Made by a program: the position numbers and the translations under genes. The notes below the pieces were generated by a model, which saw only the letters and a list, made by a program, of their open reading frames with translations, did not search any database and was not told the origin of the DNA. 64,000 nt of DNA from Coniferiporia sulphurascens (lineage: Eukaryota > Basidiomycota > Agaricomycetes > Hymenochaetales > Hymenochaetaceae), in NCBI GenBank assembly GCA_002794785.1, contig NBBA01000017.1:806001-870000 (forward strand), written 5' to 3'. Positions 41,287-54,500 of this stretch are shown here, in pieces; the first letter of the stretch is position 1, and each line of letters starts with the position of its first letter.

Positions 41287-42303
41287 TAGAGACGATCTCT
41301 GTCCTGCAGTGGAATCCCGCCCGCTCTCTAGTGGCAATACATTCCCTAATCCCTGTCCTTACAACTGACCCCTCCCCCCTGCACCTAATTCTTATCCAGG
41401 AACCCCCCTGGTACCAAATAGGCCTACAACCATCACTCACCAATCTGACCAGCACCCCGGTCCTCAATGTCCCCACCATCCCAGGCTACACCCCCATCCT
41501 ACTGCCAGAGGTTTGCCCTCAGGTAGTCACATATGTATCCAGGGCCCTCCCTCCTACCTCCTGGTCGATCCTCGGAGCCGCATCCTATGGCACCGACGTA
41601 CTGACAGTGGAGGTACGATCCCAACTCACCTTCTGGGTATGCAACTACTACGGCATGCACCCCCTGGATCGAGAGAACGCCTCCCCCCAGCACCCCGGTG
41701 AGTCCTTCTTATTCTCACTCCCCTCAGTGCTAGCCACTACTCTACTTGTGGCGGGCGACTTCAACTGTCGCCACCACACGTGGTCCGACTTCACCGTCCC
41801 ACGGCGGGATGACTTGGGGGCACAACCCCTCGACGACTTTTTCCATGGGCATGGCCTGGTGCCTGCCCACCTTCCTGACTCTGACTCGAGACCCGATGGT
41901 AACCGCCGCTGGTGTCCCATTGACATGATCTGGGCCCCACCCGCAGTCAACCCTGACTCTATTCTAGACTTGGGCTCCTCTGAACCCTCACCGCTGTCAG
42001 ACCATGCTATCTTACGCTGGTCGGTGCCATCTTGGCCCCCCCCTCCTGTCCTAAAGACGTGCCAGCTACTCCCAGCCGACAAAGAGGAATGGACTGACAT
42101 AGCCTTCCCTCTACTCGAAACAGCCTTCGGTCTTCCGGGGCACAACACCCATGCCTTGGACATCAAAGCTAAAGCAGTCATCGACTCCATGGTTGCCGCC
42201 CTCCAGCCATTCACCCGCCTCTCAAAGCCGTCGAAAACGGAAGTCCCATGGTGGTCACCACACTGCAAGACCCTCTTATCTGCCATTACAACAGCAACCA
42301 CCC

Positions 42304-42978
42304 GCCCCCTCTATCTCCGCACTGAAGGAAGTGGCGACACGCACACTTAGCAAACGCTGGTCCCTTCAGCTGGCCCGTCCCCTCGCCTCTACCACTGACA
42401 AATACCTGGCAGTAACAGGGCCCCCCACACAATGACCAAGAAAACTCCTTACTATCTCAGTTGACCACCCCTGCCCGGAGCTCACTGCAGTGGTGCAGGT
42501 CCTCTGTTGTGCCAGTCCCTATGGGGGCTACTGGTTGAGCTTCGACTCAGCCTACCGACACAGACACAGCCTGATCTCCCACTGCAGGTGGCACAACCAC
42601 CCACCCTGGCCAGCACAGTCAACCTCACATATCCTTGGTGGATGCGAAACCTTCCAGCCCTGGATACGACGTGTATGGCCCAAGAGCGACCCCCTCCCTG
42701 TCCACCACACAGAATGGGCAGACGAAAACCATCTCCTGGTCTTACGGCGCTGGCTACACCTTACAGGCCACCTCAACCGGATGTCTAACCGCACAGCTGG
42801 GGTGATACGCCTTGCCTTTGCGGCTATGGAACTGGACGGACTCCCCACCGACAACAACCTGGACTTGGACTCCCTCAGGGGCTATGTGTGCAGGTTGCTT
42901 GGACCCAGGACTCAGGACGCGGACCTGGCCCTTTCGGAGCTCTCAGGTATGCTCCCCCCATTTCCCTCTGACTTGTGA
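42304..42978 (+). pseudogene. LINE ORF2 C-terminus (subfamily C), broken
   Basis: SISALKEVATRTLSKRWSLQ, ADKYLAV(T)GPPT, a TGA at 42433-42435 where a CGA is expected, the His/Cys region SHCRWHNHPPWPAQSTSHILGGC, and the C-terminus ending MLPPFPSDL-stop at 42978. The same GPPT-stop occurs in the other subfamily C copy near 48910, so the stop may have been inherited from a common source. Confidence 0.84.
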
Positions 42979-43139
42979 CTGCCCTTCAGATTCCCCACTG
43001 GTTTCTTCTATGGCAATCACAGCCACTCCTTTCCGCTTCTAAGGGACTCGCTTTTCCTGATCTCGTTTTAACTTGCTTGGGTTCTATGTAGTCATGATAT
43101 GTATTCCTCCCTCTTCCCCTCCCCTATTTACCCCTAATA

Positions 43140-43180
43140 GGGCGCGTAAGTACACTTGGCCTCCTCGGAGGCACGCGCCC
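43140..43180 (+). other. Subfamily C 3' UTR hairpin
   Basis: GGGCGCGT at 43140-43147 pairs with ACGCGCCC at 43173-43180. It occupies the same place as GGGGCCCT/AGGGCCCC in the main subfamilies, just after CCTAATA and just before CGCCCAGTTT. Nearly every stem base differs, yet pairing is kept. The minus-strand subfamily C copy shows the same stem at 48168-48210. Confidence 0.75.
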
Positions 43181-44662
43181 CGCCCAGTTTCACTCAATGA
43201 GCGATGATGGGTGCCTCAGTAGTTAGGTAGTTTACAGGCGGCCCCTCTGGGGCCACAGGTGTATCACATAACACAGTAGGAATAATAAATTTAAAAAAAA
43301 AAAAAAAAAATGGCAACCACCCCCCTCCAGTGTGCATCAGCAAGAAGAGCCTTTAAAAGGGGTGTACAGACGGCCAAACAGCAGTTTTACGCAGACCAGG
43401 CATTGGAAGCAGACGCCTCCAACATCTGGAACTGGGCCAAACGTGGCCTCAGCAACCGACCCACTCCTATCCCATCGCTGAAACAGCGAGACGGTACCTT
43501 CACCCAAACGGATGAAGAGAAAGGTGAGCTCTTTTGCAAAACTTTCTTCATGCCCCCCCCACCTCAAGCAGTGGCCAACAATCCGCCGCCACCACCCCAA
43601 CCAGCTGCCCCACCCATACTCCTAGCGGAGCTTACGGGGGCACTGTCCGACACATCCAACTTGTCGGCACTGGGCCTCTTGGGAATAGGTTACCACCCCC
43701 TGAAATGGGTGGTGGACACCTACCCCGAGGAGATTTTGTCACTTTTCAATGACTGCTTGCATTTGGGGCACCACCCCGAATGCTGGCGAGCAGCAAAGGT
43801 GGTAATGCTCCAGAAGCCAAACAAGAAGGATCCCTTTTCGCCACATTCATACCAGCCCATCACCCTCAAGGAGACTCTAGGGAAACTCCTCGAAAAAGTT
43901 ATCACTAACAGGCTCCAGTACCTCGCAAACACGAGAAACTGGCTGCCACCTAACCAATATGGGGGGCGTCAGGGCCATTCGGTCTACGACGCTGCCCAAC
44001 ACCTTTTACAGATCGCAGAACGTGCCCACTCAGAGGGCCTTGTGTGCTCGGTCCTTGTGGTCGACATTCAGGGCTTCTTCGATTTGGTGCATCCACAGCT
44101 CCTCCACTGACAACTGCTGGACCTCGGCTGTGCCCCAGACATGGCCCACTGGTGTCTGTCTTTCATGATGGACTGGCAGGTAGCCATCGCCTTTGATGGC
44201 ACTACCCCCCAACTGCCCCTAAACCCGATCTCGGCACCCCCCAGGGATCGCCGGTCTCCCCCATCCTGTCAACAATATTCACAGGGGTGGTCCTCCGGCG
44301 CTTTCACCAAGCCGGCACCACTGCCCTAGCATACGTTGACGACCACTTACTTATCTGTGTAGGACCCTCAGTAGCATCCAACTGCTGCGAGCTCACACGA
44401 GCCTACCAACAACTAGACACCCTTTTCGGCACCATCGGTCTCAACATCGAAGCTGCCAAGACGGAGTGTCTCCATTTCCACCCCCCTTGGCGACGCACCG
44501 GCTACAACGGCTGGGACACCGCTGGAGTACAAGTCGACCCCAACACCCTCATCCACCCCTCAATCCCACTCAGGTGGCTGGGGATATGGTGGGACCCAGG
44601 CCTCTCCTTCAAGCCCCATGTCGAGCAAATGCGCTCCAAGGGGCTCTCCACCCTCACCGCAC

Positions 44663-46605
44663 CCATCCTTCTTGTCCTCTTACCACCACCATCTCTGGTT
44701 TTCACTGGGGGTCATTTGGGGGTTCATCACAGCAACCCATGCTCTGGTCTGGTATTCTACTGGGTCGACATGAGAGAAGGTTCTCGACTGCACACCTTTT
44801 GTAAAGGAGTGCTGCTCACTGGTTGCCAAGGCGCTGTAGCGGTGTCGTCTGATGGCATGAAAGGGGTTCACACCTGCCAGGGGGCAAGCAACCCATCGTT
44901 AACGTTGCATTGGGGGGGGATGGCTCAGTGAGTACCAAGATCCTCTCTCACGTCTGCCGTGCTCTCTCGGGGCATGGTGCTCGGCTGGTCTGCCTCTCGG
45001 CGGTGCAAGGGGCGCATGCCTGCCAGTCGGGGGGGGACATGACGTTAATGTCCCCACACCCACGCAGGGGGGGGTAACCCTCTGCCCTTCAGTGGTCGGC
45101 TTTGGTCGGGAGACCTCAGGTTTGGGGAAACTCGGATCTAACCTTCGGGTTGTGTCCTTGGGCATGGGGCTGCGTTGTCCTTGGCATGACAAACCATAAA
45201 AACGGCCGCCCCAAATCCCGAAAGGGTCTCTGATGATGTCACTAGTTGATATAAGGAGATAGGGGCTTCATAACACATGGCATTGTGGTAAGAACCAGCC
45301 GACGCGAAAGCGACAGGCCACCATGGGCCTTTTGGGGGGGTGTGGCTGGCCTTAGCCCTTTTGAGGGCAGGCATTGGTGCCCCCCGAGAGGTGGTTAGTC
45401 AAGCGGACTCCCTGGCAGCCTCAGAGGAGATAGGCCGGGGTCCAAGCCTCTGGTGACACGTCAACTCCGGTATGCTGCAGATCCAGAAGCGGGCCTTGTG
45501 CCCAAGTATTCCCCTTCAGGGCTCTGAAGTGTGTGCTGGGGAACAGGAAACTCCGGGGGGGCCTAGGAAACCCCTCCACTATGGAGCGAACTGTAGCAGT
45601 GGGGGATAGTTCCCTCCACTGGCTCCAGAGCACTAAATCTAGCATGGGTGTGTGTAGGAGTAAGTCCTATTGCATGCTTAAGTTGATTCCCAGAAACAAG
45701 CGGCACTCTACAGTGGTAAGCAGGGTAAGGGGGGAATGTGTAGGGTAGGGGGGGCACCCAATGGGTGGGGTAGTGCCTACGGCGCCACGACCCCCACTCG
45801 GAATGTCTCCCTGGCACAGCATGCCCTTCCCAATCCAGTGCACCATAGAGGACAGTGTGTCGGGTATAAGTCCTACCGGTCAGGCATCTATGTCATGAGG
45901 AAGGTGCACGCATAGTGGGGCCCTGCAAGGGCGCCCTTTAATTCTGGCACTTTCCGACCCAGGATCCGCAAGGTCTGGCCCCCCCTGTGACCCACTTCCG
46001 ACCCACCACGCCGAGTGGGCCGATGAAAACCACCTCCAGGTTTTGTGCTGCTGGCTTAAGCTGACAGGGCACCTCAATCGCCTCTCTGACTGCACCTCAG
46101 CTGCCATCCGCCTAGCTTTCACCGCGATGGAACTTGGGGGGCACCTGACCGACGAAGATATGGACTTGGACCTCCTCCGGGAATACATGAGTCATATGCT
46201 TGGACCCCGTACTCAGGACCCGGACCCGGCCCAATTGGAGCTCTCAGGTGTGCTTCCTCCCTTTTCCTCTGATCTATGACTGCCTTTCGGACTCTCCTGT
46301 GTATGTCCTGGCTGGCGCTCTTGCCATCCCTTTCCAATTCTAAGCTACCCCCATTTGGCCTGATGTTGTCCGTTTGGCTTGGCTGTAGTGACACGTATTC
46401 CTTCCTCTTTCCAATTACCTACTAATAGGGGCCCTCCCCACTCTGGCTCCCCCTGGGGAGCAGGGCCCCCACCCAGTTTCGTGCATTGTGCAATGATGGG
46501 TGCCTCTGTTGTTACGTAGTTAGGGCCCCCCCTTCAGGGGGGCAGTTTGTAACTAAGTAATACTGCAGGAATAATTTAAAATTTAAAATTTAAATTTAAA
46601 AAAAA
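44663..46605 (+). mobile_element. Chimeric element with imperfect target duplication
   Basis: The unit at 44664-45948 (1285 bp) joins LINE ORF2 C-terminus at ACTTTCCGACCC. A LINE 3' UTR, hairpins and a T/A-mixed tail follow. The flanks CCCTCACCGCAC (44651-44662) and CCCTTGCCGCAC (46606-46617) match at 10 of 12 bases, inside an RT thumb. The join is at the same LINE position as in the chimera at 59175. Confidence 0.87.
45949..46279 (+). pseudogene. LINE ORF2 C-terminal remnant
   Basis: It starts at TFRPRIRKVW-like sequence. A shift from an extra C near 45980 precedes the open stretch LKLTGHLNRLSDCTSAAIRL to VLPPFSSDL-stop at 46279. It is the LINE portion of the chimera and is not functional. 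Confidence 0.82.
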
Positions 46606-49600
46606 CCCTTGCCGCACTCCGCATCCTGGGCAACACCCAATGCGGCATATCGGCCCTCTTACTCCACCACCTATACACCTCCTGTGTCCACTCTGTCCTG
46701 TCATGGGGAGCACCGGTCTGGTATCATGGCCGCCGCCAAAAAACCTTGGTAAACTGCCTCCAGGCTGTGCAAAACACGGCCTGTCGCTGGATCCTGGGTG
46801 TCTTCAAAGGCGCCTCCCCCCATTCCACTAACTTCCTTTGCTCCATTCCCCCTCTCTCTTTCTATTTCAAATATATAAAGACTACCCATTCCCTTCGCCT
46901 CTGGTGCACCCCTCACTCGATTGGCCGAAAATTATTTAAAAATGTAGCTAACAGACCCTTCTCACTTTCTCTGCAGGTCCGAGCCCCCCAGGTACAACAG
47001 GTCCCTGCATACATGCATCCCCCATGGATGGACCCACTGGCATTCACGAAGTGCCGAGTCTGCTTCACCACCCCCGTCACCCCGGTTAGCGCTGACACTC
47101 GGAAGTCTTTCGTAATAGCCGCGCGCCAACTAGGTTCCACCCCCCACATCCAGGTCTTCACCAATGGCTCCCGCATTGACAATAAGTCGGGCTCGGCCAT
47201 ATGTGCAATGCTGGGCAACACCCGACTCCGGTCACGCTGACTGGAGTCCCCCACCTGTGCCACAGCCACGGATGCCGAGGAGTTCTCCCTCACCACGGCC
47301 CTGGGCTGGGTGGCACACCGCCTCCTGGCGCAATTGCATGTTGCATCGGACATCTTCTTTCTGTCCGATTCGCTGACTGCTCTCCACCTCTTCCGTACAT
47401 GGGCCACCGCCCCTGGCGCCCACCTCCTACACACTTGGAAAGCGGGTGTGGAGACTCTGCTGGACTCGTACCCCCAGCTCACCATCCATTTCGCATGGTG
47501 CCCCAGACACTCGGACATCCTGGGAAATGAATGGGCTGATGCGGAGGCAAAGCTGGTAACCGAGCTCCCCCCATCCAACCTCAAACCTTCCACCTCCACT
47601 CTAAAAGAAGCTGCCATTCACACCCTCATGGAACGTTGGACACTCTCACTAGCCCGCCCTCTAGCCTCGACCGCCAATAAATACCTGGCAGTCCACGGCC
47701 TACCATCATGCCGACCTCAAAAGCTCCTCATGCATTTGGTCAACCACCCATGCAATGAGCTATCGGCAGTCGTGCAGGTCCTCTGCCACACCGGTCCCTA
47801 CGGGGGCTACTGGCTGAGCTTCGACTCAGCCTACCGACGCAGGCACGGCCTGATCTTGCACTGCAGATGGCACAACCACCCCCCTTGGCCAGCGCAGCTG
47901 ACCGCCCACATCCTCGGCGGCTGTAGCACCTTCCACCCGTGGATATGACATGTGTGGCCACCTAGAGACCCTCTCCCAGCCCACCACTCCGAGTGGGCTG
48001 ATGAAAACCGCCTCCCGGTTTTGCGCCGTTTTTTTTATTTTTATTTTTTAAATTTATTATTCCTACTGTGTTCTGTAATACACCTGCAGCCCCGTAGGGG
48101 CCACCTGTAAACTACCTAACTACTGAGGTGCCCATCATCGCTCATCGAGTGAAACTGGGCGGGGCGCGTGCCTCCGGGGAGGCCTAGTGTACTTACGCGC
48201 CCTATTAGGGATAAATAAGGGAGGGGAAGAGGGAGGAATACATATCGCAACTACAAAGAACCCAAGCAAGTTAAAATGAGGTCAGGAAAAATGAGTCCCT
48301 TAGAAGCAGAAAGGAGTGGCTGTGATTGCCATAGAAGAAACCAATGGGGGATCCGAAGGGCAGTCACAAGTCAGAGGGAAATGGGGGGAGCATACCTGAG
48401 AGCTCCAAAAGGGTCTGGTCTGTGTCCTGAGTCCTGGGTCCCAGCAACCTGCGCACGTAGCCCCGGAGGGTATCCAAGTCGAGGTTGTTGTTGGTGGGGA
48501 GTCCATCCAGTTCCATAGCCGCAAAGGCAAGGCGAATCGCCCCGGCTGTGCGGTTAGACATCCAGTTGAGGTGGCCTGTAAGGCATAGCCAGCACCTTAA
48601 GAACAGAAGGTGGTTTTCGTCTGCCCATTCGGTATGGTGGACAGGGAGGGGGTCGCTCTTGGGCCAAACACGTGGTATCCAAGGCTGGAAGGTTTCGCAT
48701 CTGCCAAGGATATGGGAGGTTGACTGTGCTGGCCAGGGTGGGTGGTTGTGCCACCTGCAGTGAGATATCAGGCCGTGTCTGTGTCAGTAGGCTGAGTCGA
48801 AGCTCAGCCAGTAACCCCCATAGGGACTGGCACAGCAGAGGACCTGCGCTACTGCAGTGAGTTCTGAGTGGGGGTGGTCGACCGAGATTGTGATAAGCTT
48901 TCTTGGTCATCATGTGGGGGGCCCTGTTACCGCCAGGTATTTGTTGGTGGTAGAGGCGAGGGGACGGGCCAGCTGAAGGGACCAGCGTTTGCTAAGTGTG
49001 CGTGTCGCCACTTCCTTCAGTGCGGAGATAGAGGGGGCAAGGGAAGATGGAGGAAGCTTGGTTGCTAGCTTCGCCTCGGAGTCTGCCCATTCATTCCCAG
49101 GGATGTCCTCGTGGCCCGGGCACCATCGGAAATGAACGGTTAGATTCGGAAATGAGTCGAGGAGGGTCTCAACTCCTGCCTTCCAGAGGGGAAGGAGCTG
49201 GGCCCCCGGTGCGGAGGGCCAGGTGCAGAAAAGGCCGAGTGCCGTCAGGGAGTCCGAGAGGAAGAAGATTTCTTGGACGTCTGGCAGTAGGTGGTGGAGT
49301 CGTCTAGCCGCCCAGCCCGGGGCCGTCGCCAGTGAGAAGATCTCGGCGTCTGTTGCTGTGGCACAAGTGGGAGAGGCGAGCCTGAGGGAGCAGATGTGAA
49401 GTGTCCCCTTCGTGCCACAGATGGCTGATCCTGAGGCATTACCGATGTGTGAGCCATCTGTAAATACCTGCAGGGAGGTGTCGGTGCAGCATGTCCTGGC
49501 CTGGGTGACGTAATGTTTGCGTAGGTTCGCAGAGACAGGCTGCCTTGGGACGGAGAAGACGATGCGCCCGTTACCGAAGGCAAGGGGGTCCGTCCAGGGG

Positions 49601-50919
49601 GGGTGCATGTACGCTGGGATCCATTGGACTCGGGGGATGTGGACCTGCAACGAAAGTGAAAAAGGGGTGTTAACATTAGGATTGAACTTTTTCTGCCCTA
49701 CACGATGGGGGGTGCGCCAGAGGTGCAAGGCATGTGTGGTCTTTAAGTATTCGAGATAAGCAAAGAAAGGAGGAGTGGAACAAAGAAAATTTGTAGAGTG
49801 AGGAGATGTGCCCTTGTAGACGCCCAATATCCAACGGCAAGCAGTGTTCTGCACGGCCTGTAGTTGGTTGACTAGTGTTTTTTGTTGGTGTCCATGGTAC
49901 CATACTGGTGCACCCCAGGATAGGACAGTGCGCATGCAGGCGGTGTATAGTCGGCGGAGGTGGATGGCTGAGAGGCCCCTCTCGGTGTTGCCGAGGATGT
50001 GGAAGGCCGCCAATGTTGATAGTCCCTTGGAATGCATGCGTTCCACATGTAGTTTGAAAGTTAGGCTCGTGTCCCACCAGATCCTGAGCCAGCGCAGGGG
50101 GTTGGTGGGTCGGACCAGGGTTGTGGCGTCGATTTGGATCCCCACGGAGTCCCAGCGGTGGTAGCCGGTTCTCCGCCTGGGTGGGTGGAAATGGAGAGCC
50201 TCCATCTTTGCTGGTTCGATGTTGAGGCCGATTTGGCAGAAGAGGAGGTCGAGTTGTTGGTATGCCTGTGCAAGAGATCGGCAGTTAGCTGTCACCGAGG
50301 TGCCCATGCAGGCAATGAGGTGGTCATCGATGTATGCTAGCAGTTGGGAGCCACGCTGTTGGAAGTGCTGCAATACAATGCCTGCAAAGATTGTCGAGAG
50401 GATCGGTGAGACTGGGGACCCTTGTGGGGTGCCAAGGTCCGGTTTTGGTGTTGTCGGTAGGGTTGTGCCATCAAATGAGACGGCCACTTCCCTGTTCGTC
50501 ATGAAGGAGAGACACCACTCTGCCATGTCTGGTGGGCATCCCATCTCCAAAAGCTGGTGGTGGAGTTGTCTTGGGTGCACTGAGTCGAAAAAGCCCTGGA
50601 TGTCTATCACTAGGATAGAGCATACAAGGCCTTTTGCTTTTTTTTTTTTTTTTTTTTTAAATTATTATTCCTGCAGTGTTACCTAATTACAAGCTGCCCC
50701 CCCAAAGGGGGGGCCCTAACTACATAACAATGGAGGCACCCGTCATGGCGCATTGCACCAAACTGGGTGGGGGCTCTGCTCCCCGAAGGGTGCCAACATG
50801 TGAAGAGCCCCTATTTAGTAGAGAAACTGAGAGAAGGAGGGATACATATCGCTATGAACAAACCAAGCGGTTGAGGGCAGGTTAAAGTAGGAAGCATAGA
50901 AGTGGTAAGGGAGGGTGAG

Positions 50920-51478
50920 TGTTACAATTTTCCTTTACTTCCCTTTACTGCGCTGACTCATTTCATCTTCCTCATCATCAGTCAGCGCAACTCCCCCATT
51001 TCTCTTCCTTACTCATCCTTATTTCACCTTGCGCCATAAGACGCCATGATGACACCTTATTGCACCATCATGACGTGCTTTGCTTACTGATCACCGTACT
51101 TGTATTACCAAGGCCTTCCTTGAGTTTCCATGACCTTCTATAGTCTGGTAAACACACCTAACCAAGTCGCTACAGTAACAAACACATAGAGTAGCATATA
51201 AGCATGTAACTTCAGTAGCACAAGCCCTAAGCTTGTGCTCTTTGTTCATACAAGCCCATTATCTGCTACCACCAGTCTACTGTGTGCCGCTGTGCCACTA
51301 GTCGCTTCGTCGTAACCCAACTCCGCTCAGAAGCCTACCGCATCCACATCGTCAATCAGGAAGCCCCTCGATGATCATCTTCGACTTATGACATCTAGGA
51401 AGCCCCGTTGTCATCACCATCAGTTCCAATGATCAGGAAGCCCTGACGTCAATCACCATGTAACCGTTGAGCTTAACA
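50920..51478 (+). mobile_element. Solo LTR (559 bp)
   Basis: The same LTR as at 16060-16618 and of exactly the same length: TGTTACAATTTTCC to GAGCTTAACA. Flanks GTGAG (50915-50919) and GCGAG (51479-51483) form a 5-bp duplication with one C/T change. It sits in the 3' UTR of the full-length LINE at 50638-57640, so it is younger than that LINE. Confidence 0.92.
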
Positions 51479-51527
51479 GCGAGAGCACTGGCTGGGATGT
51501 ATCATGTGGGGATCCGAAAGGCAGGCT

Positions 51528-54500
51528 TTACTCGAGCAGGAAGGGGGGGAGCGTACCTGAAAGCTCCAAAAGGGCTGGGTCCGAGTCCAGGGTTTGTGGT
51601 CCGAGCATACGACGCATGTGTTCCTGTAGGAGGTCCAAGTCCATATCCTCGTCGGTGGGGTGTCCATCCAGGTCCATCGCTGCAAAAGACAGTCGGATGG
51701 CGCCTGCGGCGCGGTCAGAGAGGCAGTTAAGGTGCCCTGTTAGCTTAAGCCAGTGGCACAAAACCAGGAGGCAGTTTTCGTCAGCCCACTCTGAGTGGTG
51801 GACTGGAAGAGGGTCCCGAGGTGGCCAAACACATCGTATCCACGGATGGAAGGTGCTACAGCCACCTAAGATATGGGCAGTTGACTGTGCTGGCCAGGGG
51901 GGGTGGTTGTGCCATCTGCAGTGTGAGATAAGGCCATGCCTGTGGCGGTAGGCCGAGTCGAAACTCAGCCAGTACCCCCCATAGGGTCCAGCATGGCAGA
52001 GGACCTGTGCAACTGTGGATAGCTCGCTGCATGGGTGGTCGACCAAATGCATGAGGAGCCTTCGAGGTTGGCGTGATGGTAGGCCATGGACTGCTAGATA
52101 TTTATCGGCAGTTGAGGCAAGGGGGCGGGCTAGTGAGAGCGTCCATTGTTCCATGAGGGTGCAGATGGCAACTTCCTTTAAGGCGGAGGTGGAAGGTTTA
52201 AGGTCGGATGGGGGGAGCTCGGTTGCCAGCTTTGCCTCTGTGTCAGCCCAATCATTTCCAGGGATGTCCGAGTGTCTGGGACACCATGCGAAATGGATGG
52301 TGAGCTGGGGGTATGAATCCAGCAGAGTCTCCACACCCGCTTTCCAAATGTGGAGGAGGTGGGTGCCAGGGGCGGCAGCCCAAGTTCGGAAAAGGTGTAG
52401 AGCAGTCAGCAAATCGGATAGAAAGAAGATATCCGATGCGACATGCAGTTGCACTGGGAGATGGTGTGCTACCCAGCCTGGGGCCGTGGCGAGTGAGAAC
52501 TCCTCGGCATCCATGGCTGTGGCACAGGTGGGGGATTCCAGTTGGCGTGACCAGAGGTGGGTGTTGCCCAGCATTGCACAGATGGCCGAGCCCGACTTAT
52601 TGTCTATGCGGGAGCCATCGGTGAAGACCTGGACATGGGGGGTGGAGCCTAGTTGGTGTGCCGCCATTACAAATGATTTTCGTGTGTCGGCGCTGACCGG
52701 GGTGATGGGGGTGGTGAACTGGACTCGGCCCTTCGTGAAAGCCAGTGGGTCCGTCCATGGGGGATGCATGTATGCAGGGACCTGTTGAACCTGGGGGGCT
52801 CGGACCTGCAGAGAAAGGGAGAAGGGTCTGTTAGCTACGTTTTTAAATAGTTTATGGCCAATAGAGTGAGGGGTGCGCCAGAGGCGAAGGGAATGGGTAG
52901 TCTTTATATACTCGAAATAGAAAGAGAGAGGGGGAATGGAGCAAAGAAAATTAGTGGAGTGGGGGGAGGCGCCTTTGAAGATGCCCAAGATCCAACGGCA
53001 GGCCGTGTTTTGCACAGCCTGGAGGCAGTTTACCAGGGTTTTTTGGCATCGGCCATGGTACCATACCAGTGCTCCCCATGACAGGATGGAACGAATGCAG
53101 GAGGTGTATAGGCGGCGGAGTAGTAGGGCTGATATGCTGCGTTGGGTGTTGCCCAGGATGCGGAGTGTGGCGAGGGTGGAGAGCCCCTTGGAGCGCATTT
53201 GCTCAACATGGAGCTTAAAGGAGAGGCCCGGGTCCCACCATATCCCTAGCCATCTTAGTGGGATTGAGGGGCGGATAAGGGTATTAGGGTCGACCTGTAC
53301 CCCAGCGGTGTCCCAGCCATTGTAGCCGATGCATCGCCAAGGGGGGTGAAAATGGAGACACTCTGTCTTGTCAGCTTCAATGTTGAGGCCGATGGTGCCG
53401 AAAAGTGTGTCGAGTTGTTGGTAGGCGCATGCTAGTTCGCGGCAGTTGGATACTACTGAAGGTCCTACACAAATAAGTAAGTGGTTGTCAACGTAAGCTA
53501 GGGCGGTGGTGCCGGCTTGGTGAAAGCGCCGGAGGACCACTCCTGTGAATATTGTTGACAGGATGGGGGAGACTGGCGATCCCTGGGGAGTGCTGATGTC
53601 GGGTTTCGGGGTGGTTGGAAGGGTGGTGCCGTCGAAGGCAATGGCTACCTGCCGGTTCGTCATGAAGGATAGGCACCAGTTGGCCATGTCAGGGGCACAA
53701 CCGAGGTCCAGCAGTTGTCGGTGGAGGAGCTGTGGGTGCACCGAGTCGAAGAAGCCCTGTATGTCGACCGCAAGGACCGAGCACACACAGCCCTCTGAGT
53801 GGGCACGTTCCGCGATCTGTAAAAGGTGTTGGGCGGCATCGTAGACCGAATGGCCTTGACGTCCCCCATATTGGTTGGGTGGCAGCCAGTCCCTCATGTT
53901 CGCAAGGTATTGGAGCCTGTTAGTGATGACTTTTTCGAGGAGTTTCCCTAGGGTCTCCTCGAGGGTGATGGGCCGGTATGATCTTGGAGAGAAAGGATCC
54001 TTCTTGTTTGGCTTCCAGAGCATTACCACCTTTGCCACCTGCCAGCATTCGGGGTGGTGCCCCAAATGTAGACAGTCATTGAAAAGCATAAGAATCTCAT
54101 CGGGGTAGGCATCCACCACCCATTTCAGGGGGCAGTAACCTATTCCCGAGAGGCCCGGTGCCAACAAGTTGGATGTGTCAGACAGTGCCCCCATAAGCTC
54201 TGAAAGGAGTATTGGCGGGGCAGCTGGTTGGGGTGGTGGCGGTGGGGTGTTGGCCGCTGCCTGGGGGGGGGGGGCATGAAGAAAGTTTTGCGAAAGAGCT
54301 CACCTTTCTCCTCGTCTGTTTGGGTGAAGGTGCCATCTCGCCGCTTTAGCGATGGGATGGGAGTGGGTCGGTTGCCTAGACCGCGCTTGGCCCAGTTCCA
54401 GATGTTGGAGGCATCTGCTTCCGATGCCTGGTCGGCGTAGAACTGCCGTTTGGCCATCCTAACGCCTCTTTTAAAGGCTCTTCTTGCTGATGCATGCTGG

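Larger units (their letters stand above)
42304..43312 (+). mobile_element. LINE subfamily C, 5'-truncated
   Basis: A 1.0-kb 3' fragment beginning in the RNase H/C-terminal linker (CCCTCTATCTCCGC) with a distinctive 3' UTR: GGGCGCGT/ACGCGCCC stem (43140-43147/43173-43180) and TTTACAGGCGGCCCC. It ends AATAATAAATTT plus poly(A). GCAACCACCC at 42294-42303 and 43313-43322 flanks it. It is inserted in a subfamily B endonuclease/RT linker. Confidence 0.88.
39178..48028 (+). mobile_element. LINE subfamily B with 5' end, plus strand (split)
   Basis: Pieces 39178-42303, 43313-44662 and 46606-48028. It has a complete 5' tip, ORF1 and most of ORF2. Its 3' end is cut by a minus-strand subfamily C LINE at 48029. 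It is interrupted by a subfamily C fragment (42304-43312, duplication GCAACCACCC) and by a chimera (44663-46605, duplication CCCTCACCGCAC/CCCTTGCCGCAC). Confidence 0.86.
41283..48028 (+). pseudogene. LINE ORF2 (endonuclease, RT, RNase H), broken and split
   Basis: It starts MIETISVLQWN at 41283. Endonuclease motifs: LIQEPPWYQ, LLVAGDFN, CPIDMIW, LSDHAILRW. It is interrupted at 42303, resumes at 43323 (RT fingers, FFDLVHP, a CGA-type stop at 44108-44110, YVDDHLLICVG intact), is interrupted by the chimera at 44663, and resumes at 46606 (thumb, RNase H with FTNGSRIDNKSGS where the catalytic Asp of TDGS is Asn). CGA-type stops occur at 47238-47240 and 47946-47948. It is cut at 48028. Confidence 0.85.
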
